Origin: Sulfitobacter albidus
GTDB taxonomy: Bacteria > Pseudomonadota > Alphaproteobacteria > Rhodobacterales > Rhodobacteraceae
Direction of reading: 5' to 3'
NCBI RefSeq assembly: GCF_018200035.1
Contig: NZ_CP073581.1
Span: forward strand, 368,501-432,500
DNA length: 64,000 bases
Below are positions 25,079-33,697 of this stretch, in pieces (positions within the stretch are counted from its first letter, which is position 1; every line of letters starts with the position of its first letter). The translations under genes and the position numbers were made by a program. A model generated the notes under the pieces. That model saw nothing but the letters and a program-made list of their open reading frames with translations. It did no database searches and was not told the DNA's origin.

Positions 25079-25907
25079 CAAGGGCTCTTTGCGTACGGGC
25101 GATATCGTCTTCGAGGGCGGTGATGGTCGCTTGCAGGTCCTTGGCGAACTGCTCGGTATTGTCCCCGTCGATGAAGACCAGGTTCCCCCATTTTTCGTCG
25201 CCGAAAAAATCCACGAGCGAGGCTTTGAACTCGCCGCGCAGCTCCTTGAACCGCCCACGCCACCATTTTTGTCGCGCCACCCGCCCTGCGGGCATATGCG
25301 CCTCAAGCTCCAGGATCCTTCTGATCACTTTCATCGTGCTGGGCAGGTCTACGTAAAGCGGCAAGGCGGGATCATCCTTTTTCTGGATGGTGAACACATC
25401 CTTGCCAAAAACCTCATCCGTGCGCACGTTCTCAAGGGAAAATCCCATGCGGTTGATGACCACCTTGAGCCGCGCCCAGTAGATGGTCGGGCGTTCGACG
25501 AGCTCATAGCTCGGCAGCACGATCACGATCCGGAAATTGGGGTTGTCGGCGGCTATTTTCTGCACGACCCCGCTGAGGTAATTCTCGTAATACCCCCAGG
25601 CGAGCGCCTGAACGGAGGTGTTTCGGATGTTGGGAATCTTGAAGATATAGATCGCCGCAATCGAGGCGATCGAGAACAACCCGCCGACGACGATCCCAAA
25701 GATGCCGTCATTCTGTGCCAGCTGTCCGATCGACAGCAGAACGGTGCCGAACCAGCCCTCTCCGGTCGCGCGCCGCAGCGCGGCGGCGGCGGCATTGTCC
25801 TCTCCCTCAATGGCAATACTGCCCGCAAGCACAAGCAGGATCGCAAGGATCGATGCAAGCCAGAGCGCTTTCCACATCCACCGGCGGGCGCTGAATAATT
25901 CTGTCAC
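25059..25907 (-). CDS. membrane-anchored STING-like protein
   Basis: A 282-residue protein with two membrane helices (about 12-32 and 67-89) and a cytoplasmic C-terminal domain (about 97-265) that reads like the STING cyclic-dinucleotide receptor. ALAWGYYENYL (101-111) aligns with the first ligand-domain helix of human STING (A-W-S-Y-Y-I-G-Y-L), placing Tyr110 at the base-stacking tyrosine. FRIVIVLPSYE (125-135) matches the following strand (L-Y-I-L-L-P-L-D-C), and YVDLPSTMKVI (185-195) matches the acidic/Thr helix start, giving Asp187 and Thr191 at ligand positions. The lid arginines are not evident; Lys176 and Lys177 lie near there. It starts at GTG 25907 behind GGAG. Bacterial STING with two helices is known from CBASS defence, but no synthase is adjacent here. 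Confidence 0.72.
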   Translation of the reverse strand: MTELFSARRWMWKALWLASILAILLVLAGSIAIEGEDNAAAAALRRATGEGWFGTVLLSIGQLAQNDGIFGIVVGGLFSIASIAAIYIFKIPNIRNTSVQALAWGYYENYLSGVVQKIAADNPNFRIVIVLPSYELVERPTIYWARLKVVINRMGFSLENVRTDEVFGKDVFTIQKKDDPALPLYVDLPSTMKVIRRILELEAHMPAGRVARQKWWRGRFKELRGEFKASLVDFFGDEKWGNLVFIDGDNTEQFAKDLQATITALEDDIARTQRALDDTPDR

Positions 25908-25950
25908 CGCTGGCTCCAGTCCGGGCTTTGGGCACGCTGGCGCCCAGGCG

Positions 25951-25965
25951 TTAACAATTTGTTAA
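25951..25965 (-). promoter_or_regulatory. CtrA-type binding site upstream of the STING-like gene
   Basis: TTAA-CAATTTG-TTAA, a perfect full CtrA motif that is also a near-complete palindrome (TTAACAA-T-TTGTTAA). It is 43 nt upstream of the GTG of the STING-like gene, a position suited to an activator at the -35 region. Being palindromic it could also act on the FAD oxidoreductase gene at 26116, but that is 150 nt away. Confidence 0.7.
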
Positions 25966-26115
25966 TCTTTTCCGACACTCCCCCGAAAACCGGACAGGTG
26001 CAAGCGGTTGCTCGCGCCACGGCGAGGTCGTTTTTCGCCCTGCACAGTCGCGGTTTGGCGCCGCTGCCGGATACGATCGTCTAAAACACCCCTGACACGA
26101 GAGGGAGTCGCGGGC

Positions 26116-28611
26116 ATGAAAACGCAAGTCAAAGCATTGGTTGTTGGCGGGGGCGCCGTGGGCACCTCGATTGCCTATCATCTGGCGGCTGCCGGCTGGG
26201 ACGACGTGATGCTGCTGGAGCGGGACGAGTTGACGTCGGGCTCCACCTGGCACGCGGCGGGGCTGCTGCCCTATTTCAATATGAGCTATGCGACGACCCA
26301 CATCCACGACTATTCCATCAAATTCTATAAGACGCTTGAGGAAGAAACCGGGCTGAACGCGGGCTTTGCCGTGGTGGGCAACCTGCGCATGGCGCAGACC
26401 GACGAACGCATGGACGAATACATGCTCTATGCCTCCACCGCCGAGACATGCGGCGTGCCCTACCAGTGGATGACCCCCGATGAGATCAAGGCGAAATGGC
26501 CGCTGATCCGGACCGAAGACCTCAAGGGCGCGCTCTATCACCAGACGGACGGCTACATTAATCCGGCGGACGTGACGATGGCGATGGCCAAGGGCGCGCG
26601 CCAGCGCGGTGTCGCCATTGAGCGCAAGTGGCAGGCGGACGCGTTCCACTGGACCGGCGAGGCGTGGGAAGTCACCTGCACCAAGATGATCGAGCGGGGC
26701 GGCAACCTTGTGCCGTCCGACGAGCAGATCGTCATCACCGCCGAGCATGTCGTGACAGCCTCCGGCAACCACGCGCAGCGCACGGCCAGGATGCTGGGGA
26801 TCAAGATGCCCGCGATCCCCGTGGAGCATCAGTTCATCGTGATGGATCAGGATCCCGAGCTGGTCGCCTACCGCAAGGGCGAAGGCAACGTCGAGCATCC
26901 CGTGATCCGCGACGCCGACGCGCAATCTTACGTGCGTGAGGAGCGTGGCGGCTGGATCTTGGGCGTCTACGAGCCGAATGCGCCCGCCCGGTTCGAATAC
27001 GGCGTGCCCGACAGTTTCCGCGCGGATCTGTTCCAGCTCGATCTCGACCGGATAGAGGATCAATACATGGCGATGAACCACCGCATCCCCTCGGCCGAGA
27101 ATTGCGGCCTGAAGGATGATTTCAACGGGCCCATCTGCTACACTCCCGACGGCAATCCGCTCGTCGGCCCCGCGCCGGGGTTGCGTAACATGTGGCTGGC
27201 CGAGGGGTTCTCCTTCGGCATCACAGCCGCCGGCGGCACCGGCTACTACCTCGCGCAGATGATGGTGAACGGCGAGGCAGAGATCGACATGGCCTCGCTT
27301 GATCCGAAACGCTACGGCGACTGGATGACGACCGAATTTGCCGCCCGCAAGAACGAAGAGGCGTATGAGCACGTCTATATCCTGCACCACCCGGATGAGG
27401 AGCGCCCCGCCTGCCGGCCCCTGCGCACCTCGCCCGCCTACGACCGTCAGGCCGCGCGCGGCGCGCAGTTCGGCTGGGTGAACGGGTGGGAGCGTCCCAA
27501 CTATTTTGCGCCCGAGGGGTTCAGCGACCACGATGCACGCTCTTTCCGCCGGGGCGGCTGGTGGCAATACGCCGTCGAGGAGGCCAAGGCCATTCGCGAA
27601 GGCGTGGGGCTGATCGACGCGACGGCCTTTACCAAACATCTGGTGCGCGGGCCGGGGGCGACGGCTTTCCTCGATTGGTTCACCTGCAACAAGCTGCCCA
27701 GCGTGGGCCGCATCAATCTGACCTATGCGCTGACCGGCGCGGGCACCACGCGCACGGAATACACCATCGTGCGACTGGCCGAGCATGAGTATTATCTGGT
27801 GAGCGCGGGCGCCTGGACGGCCTACGACAGTGATTTCCTGCGCAAGGCCATCGAGGACAAGATGCCCGAGCTTGGCTATATCGAGTGTCACGATGTCACG
27901 ACCCAATGGGGTGTCTTTGCCATCGCCGGGCCCAAATCCCGCGATGTGCTCAAGGCACTGGTCAAGGACGCCGATCCCGAGACTGTGTTGAGCAACAAAC
28001 GCTTTCCGTGGCTCACAAAACGCGACATCGAGCTGGGCATGTGCCCGGTGCGCGCGATCCGCGTCGCCTATACTGGGGAGCTTGGATGGGAGCTGCACCA
28101 CCCCATTGAGATGCAGAACTATCTGTTCGACCAACTGGAGAAGGCAGGCGAGCCGCACGGCATGAAGCTGGTGGGTGCGCGTGCGCAGAACTGGCTGCGG
28201 CAGGAAAAATCCTACCGCGCGTTCGGCAATGAGCTGGGCCGCGATGCCACCCCGCTGGAGGCCGATCTGCCGCGCTTTGTCGATCTGAACAAGGAGTTTC
28301 ACGGCAAGCAGGCGATGGCCGATCACGGTATCAACGCGAAATGCGTCACCGTGCTGATCGATGGGCCCGAGGATGCGGATCCCTGGGGGCGCGAGGTGCT
28401 CTATCACGGGGAGACCCGCGTAGGGCGCCTGACCTCGGGCGGCTATTCTGTCGCATTCGGGAAATCCATCGGAATGGGCTATGTCTCTCCCGAGGTGGCG
28501 GAGGTCGGGACCATGCTGAAGGTCAAGATGTTCGACCGTCTCTACGACGCGCAGATTGTCGAGGACAGCCCGTATGACCCCAAAAACGCCCGCATCCGGG
28601 TGGACGGCTAA
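26116..28611 (+). CDS. FAD-dependent oxidoreductase with GcvT domain (dimethylglycine/sarcosine dehydrogenase family)
   Basis: An 831-residue two-domain demethylating enzyme. The N-terminal DAO-type FAD domain has VVGGGAVGTSIAYHL (9-23) and STWHAAGLLPYF, in which His46 corresponds to the residue that binds FAD covalently in dimethylglycine dehydrogenase. A C-terminal GcvT-like tetrahydrofolate-binding domain (about 430-831) includes VAYTGELGWELH, LRQEKSYRAFG and LTSGGYSVAFGKSIGMGYV. It would take a methyl group from dimethylglycine, sarcosine or a related amine and pass the one-carbon unit to folate. The ATG at 26116 follows GAGGGAG and precedes the FAD strand; the open frame upstream is not coding. 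No glycine-betaine genes adjoin it. Confidence 0.9.
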   Translation: MKTQVKALVVGGGAVGTSIAYHLAAAGWDDVMLLERDELTSGSTWHAAGLLPYFNMSYATTHIHDYSIKFYKTLEEETGLNAGFAVVGNLRMAQTDERMDEYMLYASTAETCGVPYQWMTPDEIKAKWPLIRTEDLKGALYHQTDGYINPADVTMAMAKGARQRGVAIERKWQADAFHWTGEAWEVTCTKMIERGGNLVPSDEQIVITAEHVVTASGNHAQRTARMLGIKMPAIPVEHQFIVMDQDPELVAYRKGEGNVEHPVIRDADAQSYVREERGGWILGVYEPNAPARFEYGVPDSFRADLFQLDLDRIEDQYMAMNHRIPSAENCGLKDDFNGPICYTPDGNPLVGPAPGLRNMWLAEGFSFGITAAGGTGYYLAQMMVNGEAEIDMASLDPKRYGDWMTTEFAARKNEEAYEHVYILHHPDEERPACRPLRTSPAYDRQAARGAQFGWVNGWERPNYFAPEGFSDHDARSFRRGGWWQYAVEEAKAIREGVGLIDATAFTKHLVRGPGATAFLDWFTCNKLPSVGRINLTYALTGAGTTRTEYTIVRLAEHEYYLVSAGAWTAYDSDFLRKAIEDKMPELGYIECHDVTTQWGVFAIAGPKSRDVLKALVKDADPETVLSNKRFPWLTKRDIELGMCPVRAIRVAYTGELGWELHHPIEMQNYLFDQLEKAGEPHGMKLVGARAQNWLRQEKSYRAFGNELGRDATPLEADLPRFVDLNKEFHGKQAMADHGINAKCVTVLIDGPEDADPWGREVLYHGETRVGRLTSGGYSVAFGKSIGMGYVSPEVAEVGTMLKVKMFDRLYDAQIVEDSPYDPKNARIRVDG

Positions 28612-29062
28612 GCGCCGGTTGGCCCTCGCCGCGCTTGCGCTGGTGGGGGTATTCGCGGCGGGTGTCGCGCTGTCACCGCCGCGCGATCCGGGGGTGGCGG
28701 TGATCGGGGATCGCGCGGATGCCCTGCGCGCTGCGCTGGGCGATCTTCCGCAGGGGGATCCGACCGTAACCATCGTCACCATCGCCCGCTGGGATAACCT
28801 GCGTCATCTGCCCGACATCGCCGAGACGTGCTGGGATGCCTGTCACAACCGCGTCGCGGGTCATATCACACTGACCCGCATGCGTTTCGGCGCCACGCAA
28901 AAGACCGTCGTGTTTCATCTGCCCAGCTTTGGGGGCGACATGGCCTGCATCGCCGCCCGCGCCCGGCAGGAGCTGAGCCGCCTGCGCGCCGATGCGCCCT
29001 GTGCGCCGCAGGTCGCCCGCCGGGCGGTCTGGATCCTGCCGATGGGGCTGGGCCGGATCTAG
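28574..29062 (+). CDS. hypothetical exported or membrane-anchored protein, 162 aa
   Basis: A 162-residue protein with one hydrophobic segment (about 17-38, ALAALALVGVFAAGVAL) that is either an uncleaved signal or an anchor. The rest has four cysteines (CWDACHNR, MACIAARA, APCAPQ) that could form disulfides outside the membrane. I do not recognise a family. The chosen ATG at 28574 lies 38 nt inside the oxidoreductase gene, in another frame, with GAGG 9 nt before it, so it is coupled to that gene. It ends against the convergent GH25 gene with a 4-base overlap. Confidence 0.65.
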   Translation: MTPKTPASGWTAKRRLALAALALVGVFAAGVALSPPRDPGVAVIGDRADALRAALGDLPQGDPTVTIVTIARWDNLRHLPDIAETCWDACHNRVAGHITLTRMRFGATQKTVVFHLPSFGGDMACIAARARQELSRLRADAPCAPQVARRAVWILPMGLGRI

Positions 29063-29849
29063 TTCGCCTGACGGGAGGCGAGCCAGCTTTGCCACTCCGC
29101 CCGGCTGCCGGAAAAGGCGTTCAGGTCGACCTCGCCCGCGATCCCGTCGATCAGCCCCGTCGCGGAATACTGCCAGAACCGCCAGCTTTGCCCCGGATAG
29201 GCTTCGCGCGGGGATTTTGCGGTCGTACGCAGCCAGAACTCATAGCCCGTGAACCGGTCGAGGTTGTTTTCGCGGTAAAAGCGCGGCGTGGTGTAGATGA
29301 TCGGGCGTTGCCCGTAATGCGCTGTGATGATCCGCAGCCAGCGCCGCATCTCGTCCTGCACAACGGAGGCTTCGGGCCGGCGATGCGCGCAGGTGGGCGA
29401 AAACGGGTTCCATTCCATGTCAAGCACCGGGGGCAGGGCGCCCGAGGTGCGCGGCACGTTTTCGATGAACCACTGCGCCTGCACTTCGGGTGCCGTGCAG
29501 AAATAGTAGAAATGATAGGCCCGCGCGCCACGCCCGCGCGGCCCGCCCCGCGCCAGTGATCCTTGAACGCGGGATCCAGCAGATCGCCGCCCTCGGTCGC
29601 TTTGATAAAGGCGAAATTCACACCATTGGCGCGCGCGCGTTGCCAGTCGATGCTGGTCTGGAAACGTGCGGCGTCGATCCCGTGCACCGGATAGCGTCCG
29701 GGGTTCTGGCGCCCGAAATCCACCGGATCGGCGTCGCGGAAATTCGGCGCGACGGGGGCGCCGACGGGGGCCACTGGTCCGCTGTCGCCACCACCACAGG
29801 CGGTCAGCAGCGTGAGGGCGATTACAGCGAGGGAGTGGCGCAGGGTCAT
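29059..29849 (-). pseudogene. GH25 lysozyme-like lipoprotein, frameshifted
   Basis: Two adjacent frames together encode one glycoside hydrolase 25 muramidase. The first frame (29849 to about 29522) has a lipoprotein signal (LTLLTACGGG), HGIDAARFQTSIDWQRA and FAFIKATEGGD; the second (about 29520 to 29059) goes on with YHFYYFCTAPEVQ, LPPVLDMEWNPF, RPIIYTTPRFY and RFWQYSATGLIDGIAGEVDL. The break falls at a G-run (CCC at 29520-29522 on the plus strand); one more G would join GVARG to AYHFYYF in frame. All catalytic acids are otherwise present, so this is either a recent inactivation or a base missed in sequencing. The start ATG overlaps the DUF938 stop. Confidence 0.82.
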
Positions 29850-30496
29850 TCGGATCCTTTCCGGGCGACGAAGGCAAGGTTGTTTGCGGGCATATCCTGC
29901 ACAAGCGTAAGCGACAGGTCGGCCGCTGTCAGCCGTTCTTTCAGCCACGCATCGTCCTTGTAGCCAATGGAAGGGTCCGCGCCGCGCAATTGCGCGTCAA
30001 ACCGCGCATCCCCCTGCGACGTCAGAACGCCGTCACGTTTGAAAGGCCCGTAGAGCATCAACGTGCCGCCGGGGCGCAGCGCCTCTGCCGCCTCGCTGAT
30101 CAGCACGCCTGCCGCCTCATCGGAGATCAGATGCAACAAATTGACGAGGTGGATCATATCGAACGGCTCCCGTTCGCGCGCCCATCCGGGCCGGGTCGCG
30201 TCCAGCCTCACGGGCGCGCGCAGATTGGGCAGTCCGGCTTCGTCTGCGTAGGCGGCGATACTGGCGAGCCGATCCGCGTCCACCTCGCTGGGCTGCCAAT
30301 CGATCTCCGGCAGTGCCTGCGCGAGGGCAACGATATGCTGCCCGGTGCCCGACGCGATTTCCAGCGCGGCCCCGCGCGGGGGCGTGATCTGCTGCATCAG
30401 ATCTACGATGACTTGCACGTTGCGCGTAGCCGCAGGCGCCACCAGCTTTGCCCCCTGCGCGCCAAAGGCGACGCTCGCACTGGGTGGCAGGCTCAC
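29846..30496 (-). CDS. DUF938 family SAM-dependent methyltransferase
   Basis: A 216-residue class I methyltransferase fold. APAATRNVQVIVDLM leads into the SAM-binding loop LEIASGTGQHIVALAQALPE (45-64), and WQPSEVDADRLASI supplies the acidic residue for the ribose. The opening and the IASGTGQH loop are characteristic of DUF938 proteins, whose substrate is unknown. It overlaps the flanking genes by 4 nt on both sides in the minus-strand operon that runs from the aldo-keto reductase to the GH25 gene. Confidence 0.87.
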   Translation of the reverse strand: MSLPPSASVAFGAQGAKLVAPAATRNVQVIVDLMQQITPPRGAALEIASGTGQHIVALAQALPEIDWQPSEVDADRLASIAAYADEAGLPNLRAPVRLDATRPGWAREREPFDMIHLVNLLHLISDEAAGVLISEAAEALRPGGTLMLYGPFKRDGVLTSQGDARFDAQLRGADPSIGYKDDAWLKERLTAADLSLTLVQDMPANNLAFVARKGSE

Positions 30497-31569
30497 AGCC
30501 GCAGCCGGTCGGGCGTCAGGGCCGCCTGCGTTGTGGCGTCAAACCCCGTGTCCCGCCCGTTCACCAGATCAGCGAGCAGTTGCGAGGCTGCGGGCGCTGT
30601 CTGGAACCCGTACCCACCCTGACCCGCGCACCAGATGAACGACGGCACCTCCGGATCGCGGCCCAGCACCAGATTGCGATCTGGCGCAAAACTGCGCAGG
30701 CCCGCCCATGTGGCGATGGGGCGGGTGACCTCTTCGCTCACCATCTCCTGATAGCGCGCGAGGCCCTCGGCCAGCGTCATGTCGTCCGGGTAGGCGTCGT
30801 GGGGGTGCGTCGCATCCTCTTCGGCGGGCGAGACCAGCAGCGCGCCCGCGTCGGGCTTGGCATACCACGCCTCGCCCACGCCAAAGATCATCGGCCAGCC
30901 GCTCACGTCATGCCCACCGGGAGCCGCCAGCCGCGCCATCGAGCGTCGGTGTGGCACGATCCCCAGCGGCGTCACTCCCGCAATGCCGGCAACCAGATCC
31001 GCCCAGGCGCCCGAAGCGTTGACGATATCCTGCGCGCGGTACTCCTCACCGTTCGCGGTCACGGTCCAGCCCTGCGCGTCCTGCCGGATCTGCGTGACGG
31101 CGGCCTTGGTGATGACCTGCCCGCCGTTGCCGCGCAGCGTGCGGGAGAAATCCTGGATCAGCCGGTCGGTATCGATGTCGTAGGCGGCCTCGTGATAGGC
31201 CGCCAGACGAACCTCGGGCGCGAGGATCGGAACGTGGCCGCGCGCCTCAGTCATCGAAATCTCCTCCAGCCCCATCGTTGCCACATCGCGCGCGAACGCG
31301 TCACGCTCCGCGTCTGTCGCCACGATCATCAGCCCGCGCGCGCTCAGATAGCCGCCTTGGGCCGTGCGGTGATACTCGGCAGAGGCGCGGTTGAGCGCGA
31401 CGGTGCTGGGCTGTCCATAATTCTGCTCGAACAGCGCGGCGGAGCGCCCCGAGGCATGATAGCCCAGCGCGTCCTCCATCTCGAACAGCGTCACCCGCGC
31501 ATCTGTCGACAGCCGCGCCGCTGCGGAAATCCCCGCGATCCCGCCCCCTATGACGATGATGTCGCTCAT
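30493..31569 (-). CDS. FAD-dependent amino acid oxidoreductase (DadA/DAO family)
   Basis: A 358-residue flavoprotein. The dinucleotide-binding start IIVIGGGIAGISAAARL (4-20) is followed by the DAO sequence ALGYHASGRSAALFEQNYG, and the C-terminal FAD contact is WCAGQGGYGFQTAPAASQLLADLV. It would oxidise a D-amino acid, glycine or a secondary amine to the imino acid, using FAD. It is short and soluble, without the quinone-linked traits of DadA. Its start overlaps the aldo-keto reductase stop (ATGA) and its stop overlaps the DUF938 start. Confidence 0.88.
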   Translation of the reverse strand: MSDIIVIGGGIAGISAAARLSTDARVTLFEMEDALGYHASGRSAALFEQNYGQPSTVALNRASAEYHRTAQGGYLSARGLMIVATDAERDAFARDVATMGLEEISMTEARGHVPILAPEVRLAAYHEAAYDIDTDRLIQDFSRTLRGNGGQVITKAAVTQIRQDAQGWTVTANGEEYRAQDIVNASGAWADLVAGIAGVTPLGIVPHRRSMARLAAPGGHDVSGWPMIFGVGEAWYAKPDAGALLVSPAEEDATHPHDAYPDDMTLAEGLARYQEMVSEEVTRPIATWAGLRSFAPDRNLVLGRDPEVPSFIWCAGQGGYGFQTAPAASQLLADLVNGRDTGFDATTQAALTPDRLRL

Positions 31570-32498
31570 GCTTCCTCCGCCCGGTCGGTAGCCGGTGGCG
31601 GTGTCGGTGACAGCGCCGACAGCCGCGCATAAAGCGCATCCGCCATCTCGAAATCCAACGCGGCCAGCGAGGGCGCCAGCTGCGCGGCCGAGCGTGCCGA
31701 GATGATCGGAACGGGCCGCGTCGGGTGCCGCGCGGCCCAGGCCACGGCGAGCGTTGCCGGGTGCACGCCCATCTCGCGCGCGATCTGCGACAGCCCCGCC
31801 GCCGCCTCGCGCATGAAGGCAAAATCATACCGCGCGGCATAGCGGTCGTCGTCGGTCAGCCGCCCGGTCTCCCCGGCGGCGTATTTCCCTGTCAGCAGCC
31901 CGCCGCCCAGCGGCGAATAGGGGGCACACAGCATCCCCATATCCGCCGCCATCGGCAAGATCTCCACCTCCGCCTGCCGCTTGACGAGGTTGTACATCGG
32001 CTGGATCAGATCGATGCTCAGATCGAACTGCGCCGCCACCCCGGCGGCTTTCACCGCCTGCCAGGCGGCGTAGTTCGAAATCCCGACGTGCCGGATCACC
32101 CCCCGTTCGCGCAGTTGCGCCAGCGTCTCGAACGTCTCCGCCAATGGCGTCCCATCGTCAAAGCGGTGCATGTAAAGCGCATCGATCGTGTCGATCCCCA
32201 GCCGTGTGCGCGATGTCTCGACCGAGCTGAGGATATTCGCCCGTGTGGCGCCTCCCTCATACGCGGCCTTCGTCGCGACAAAGAGCCCGTCGCGATGGGG
32301 CGCGACCAACGCCCCCAGAATTTTCTCCGATGCCCCGCCCGTATAAACGTGGGCTGTATCGAAATGTGTGATGCCTGCGTCCACGCAGGCCTCGAACATC
32401 GCGGCTGAGGCGCTTGCATCCGCCGCGCCGCCGAATTGCATCGTGCCAAAGGTGAGGCGGCTGACGGGTGTGCCGTCAATGCTGGTTAGCTGTTTCAT
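31566..32498 (-). CDS. aldo/keto reductase
   Basis: A 310-residue TIM-barrel NADPH reductase. The catalytic tetrad is visible: Asp and Tyr in HFDTAHVYTGG, Lys in LFVATKAAYEGG and His in DALYMHRFDDG. The cofactor segment near the C terminus includes PIISARSAAQL. It is the first gene of the coupled minus-strand set; the ATG at 32498 gives a normal N terminus (MKQLTSIDGTPVSRLTFGTM), while the longer open frame adds unrelated residues. The substrate is unknown. Confidence 0.9.
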   Translation of the reverse strand: MKQLTSIDGTPVSRLTFGTMQFGGAADASASAAMFEACVDAGITHFDTAHVYTGGASEKILGALVAPHRDGLFVATKAAYEGGATRANILSSVETSRTRLGIDTIDALYMHRFDDGTPLAETFETLAQLRERGVIRHVGISNYAAWQAVKAAGVAAQFDLSIDLIQPMYNLVKRQAEVEILPMAADMGMLCAPYSPLGGGLLTGKYAAGETGRLTDDDRYAARYDFAFMREAAAGLSQIAREMGVHPATLAVAWAARHPTRPVPIISARSAAQLAPSLAALDFEMADALYARLSALSPTPPPATDRAEEA

Positions 32499-32567
32499 CC
32501 CGCATTGCTGCCAAATGCGGGCACGACTGGCAATGCCGGATCGCACCCTTTGCCCCTGCACCCTTTC

Positions 32568-33176
32568 CTAAATACCTCCCTTTTGGACCGCCCTCTGAAA
32601 CGCCGCGCGCCCCTCGATCCGGGAGACGAATTCCGCAATCTTGGGATAGTCTCCGGCCGTGCGCAGGCGCATGGCTATCTGCGCAGGAAAGCTCAGCAGG
32701 ATATCCGCCGCCGTCAGCGCATCGCCTACGAAATAGCCCGACGGACGCAGGCACGCCTCCATATAGCCGAAATGATTGTCGAGCTCGTCGTTGATGCGCG
32801 GATGCAGCGGCGCACCGGCCTCGCCCAGACGCCCGACGTAGAGGTTCAGCAGGATTGGTGTCATGGCAGAGCCTTCGGCGAAATGCATCCATTCGAGATA
32901 GGCGATGTGATCGTCACTGCCCGCCTGCGGCACCAGATGGGGCGCGTAGCGCGCGCATAGCACCTCGGCAATTGCCGCACTTTCCATGATGATGCGCCCG
33001 TCCAGATCCACGACGGGGGATTTGCCCAGCGGATGCAGCGCCTTCAGCACGGGGGGCGCAAGGTTCGTCTGCGCGTCGCGTTCGTGCAGGACGATATCGT
33101 AAGGCTCCCCGATCTCTTCGAGAAGCCACAGGATGCGGAGCGAGCGGGACCGGTTCAGGTGATGCACTGTAATCAT
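32568..33176 (-). CDS. glutathione S-transferase family protein
   Basis: A 202-residue protein with the thioredoxin-like N-terminal domain (ITVHHLNRSRSLRILWLLEE, then HPLGKSPVVDLDGRIIMESAAIAEVL, where Pro-Val and Glu-Ser bind glutathione) and an all-helical C-terminal domain (YFVGDALTAADILLSFP with the N-capping and hydrophobic staple motif). Ser10 of NRSRS could be the glutathione-activating residue. It diverges from the lone ectoine synthase gene across 72 nt. Confidence 0.88.
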   Translation of the reverse strand: MITVHHLNRSRSLRILWLLEEIGEPYDIVLHERDAQTNLAPPVLKALHPLGKSPVVDLDGRIIMESAAIAEVLCARYAPHLVPQAGSDDHIAYLEWMHFAEGSAMTPILLNLYVGRLGEAGAPLHPRINDELDNHFGYMEACLRPSGYFVGDALTAADILLSFPAQIAMRLRTAGDYPKIAEFVSRIEGRAAFQRAVQKGGI

Positions 33177-33248
33177 CGCACAAGCCTACGCCGATTGCAC
33201 CCGCCTGCCTAGCGGGGCACGCTGTGCGTGACGCAAGGGGAGAGCCGC

Positions 33249-33644
33249 ATGATCATCGCTGACAAGACCGCCCTTCAGGGCACTGCCCGGGACGCAAACG
33301 GCCCGGGATGGGAGAGCCTGCGCCTGCTCGTGCGCTCCGACGGCATGGGGTTTTCGATGACCGAAACCCGCGTGCTGCCGGGGGCGACGCTTCGCCTTGA
33401 GTACAAGCACCACGTCGAGGCGTGCTATTGCATCGCGGGCGCGGGGCAGGTGGTCGAGACCGCGACAGGCGCCGTGCACGAAATCCGCGCGGGCGTGCTC
33501 TATGCGCCCAACGCGCACGACGCCCATGAGGTACGCGTGCCCGAGGGCGGCGATCCGCTGCTCCTTATCTGCGTCTTCTCACCGGCGCTTGAGGGCGACG
33601 AGGTGCACGGCCCCGACGGCAGCTATCCCGCGCCGCGCGATTGA
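33249..33644 (+). CDS. ectoine synthase-like protein (EctC family)
   Basis: A 131-residue cupin that matches L-ectoine synthase: SLRLLVRSDGMGFSMTETRV, then YKHHVEACYCIAGAGQVVE, which holds the Glu and Tyr of the metal site, the late His in HDAHEVRV, and the ending CVFSPALEGDEVHGPDGSYP. EctC cyclises N-gamma-acetyl-2,4-diaminobutyrate to ectoine. No ectA, ectB or ask gene is nearby, so this is a stand-alone copy. The ATG at 33249 follows GGGGAGAG; an in-frame start at 33228 is less likely. A 2OG-Fe oxygenase gene follows 53 nt later. Confidence 0.87.
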   Translation: MIIADKTALQGTARDANGPGWESLRLLVRSDGMGFSMTETRVLPGATLRLEYKHHVEACYCIAGAGQVVETATGAVHEIRAGVLYAPNAHDAHEVRVPEGGDPLLLICVFSPALEGDEVHGPDGSYPAPRD

Positions 33645-33697
33645 GGGCTTGATCGCGGCCCGATTACGCGCAATCTGACCTCACACAGGAGCCCGCC

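Noticed and set aside
24480..26115. A CBASS operon with CD-NTase around the STING-like gene
   Set aside because: No protein here has the nucleotidyltransferase motif, and the 119-residue partner is far too short. The locus is reported as STING-like without a synthase.
25951..28782. A 943-codon minus-strand frame opposite the FAD-GcvT oxidoreductase
   Set aside because: The plus-strand gene has clear FAD and GcvT motifs; the opposite frame has none and no ribosome binding site.
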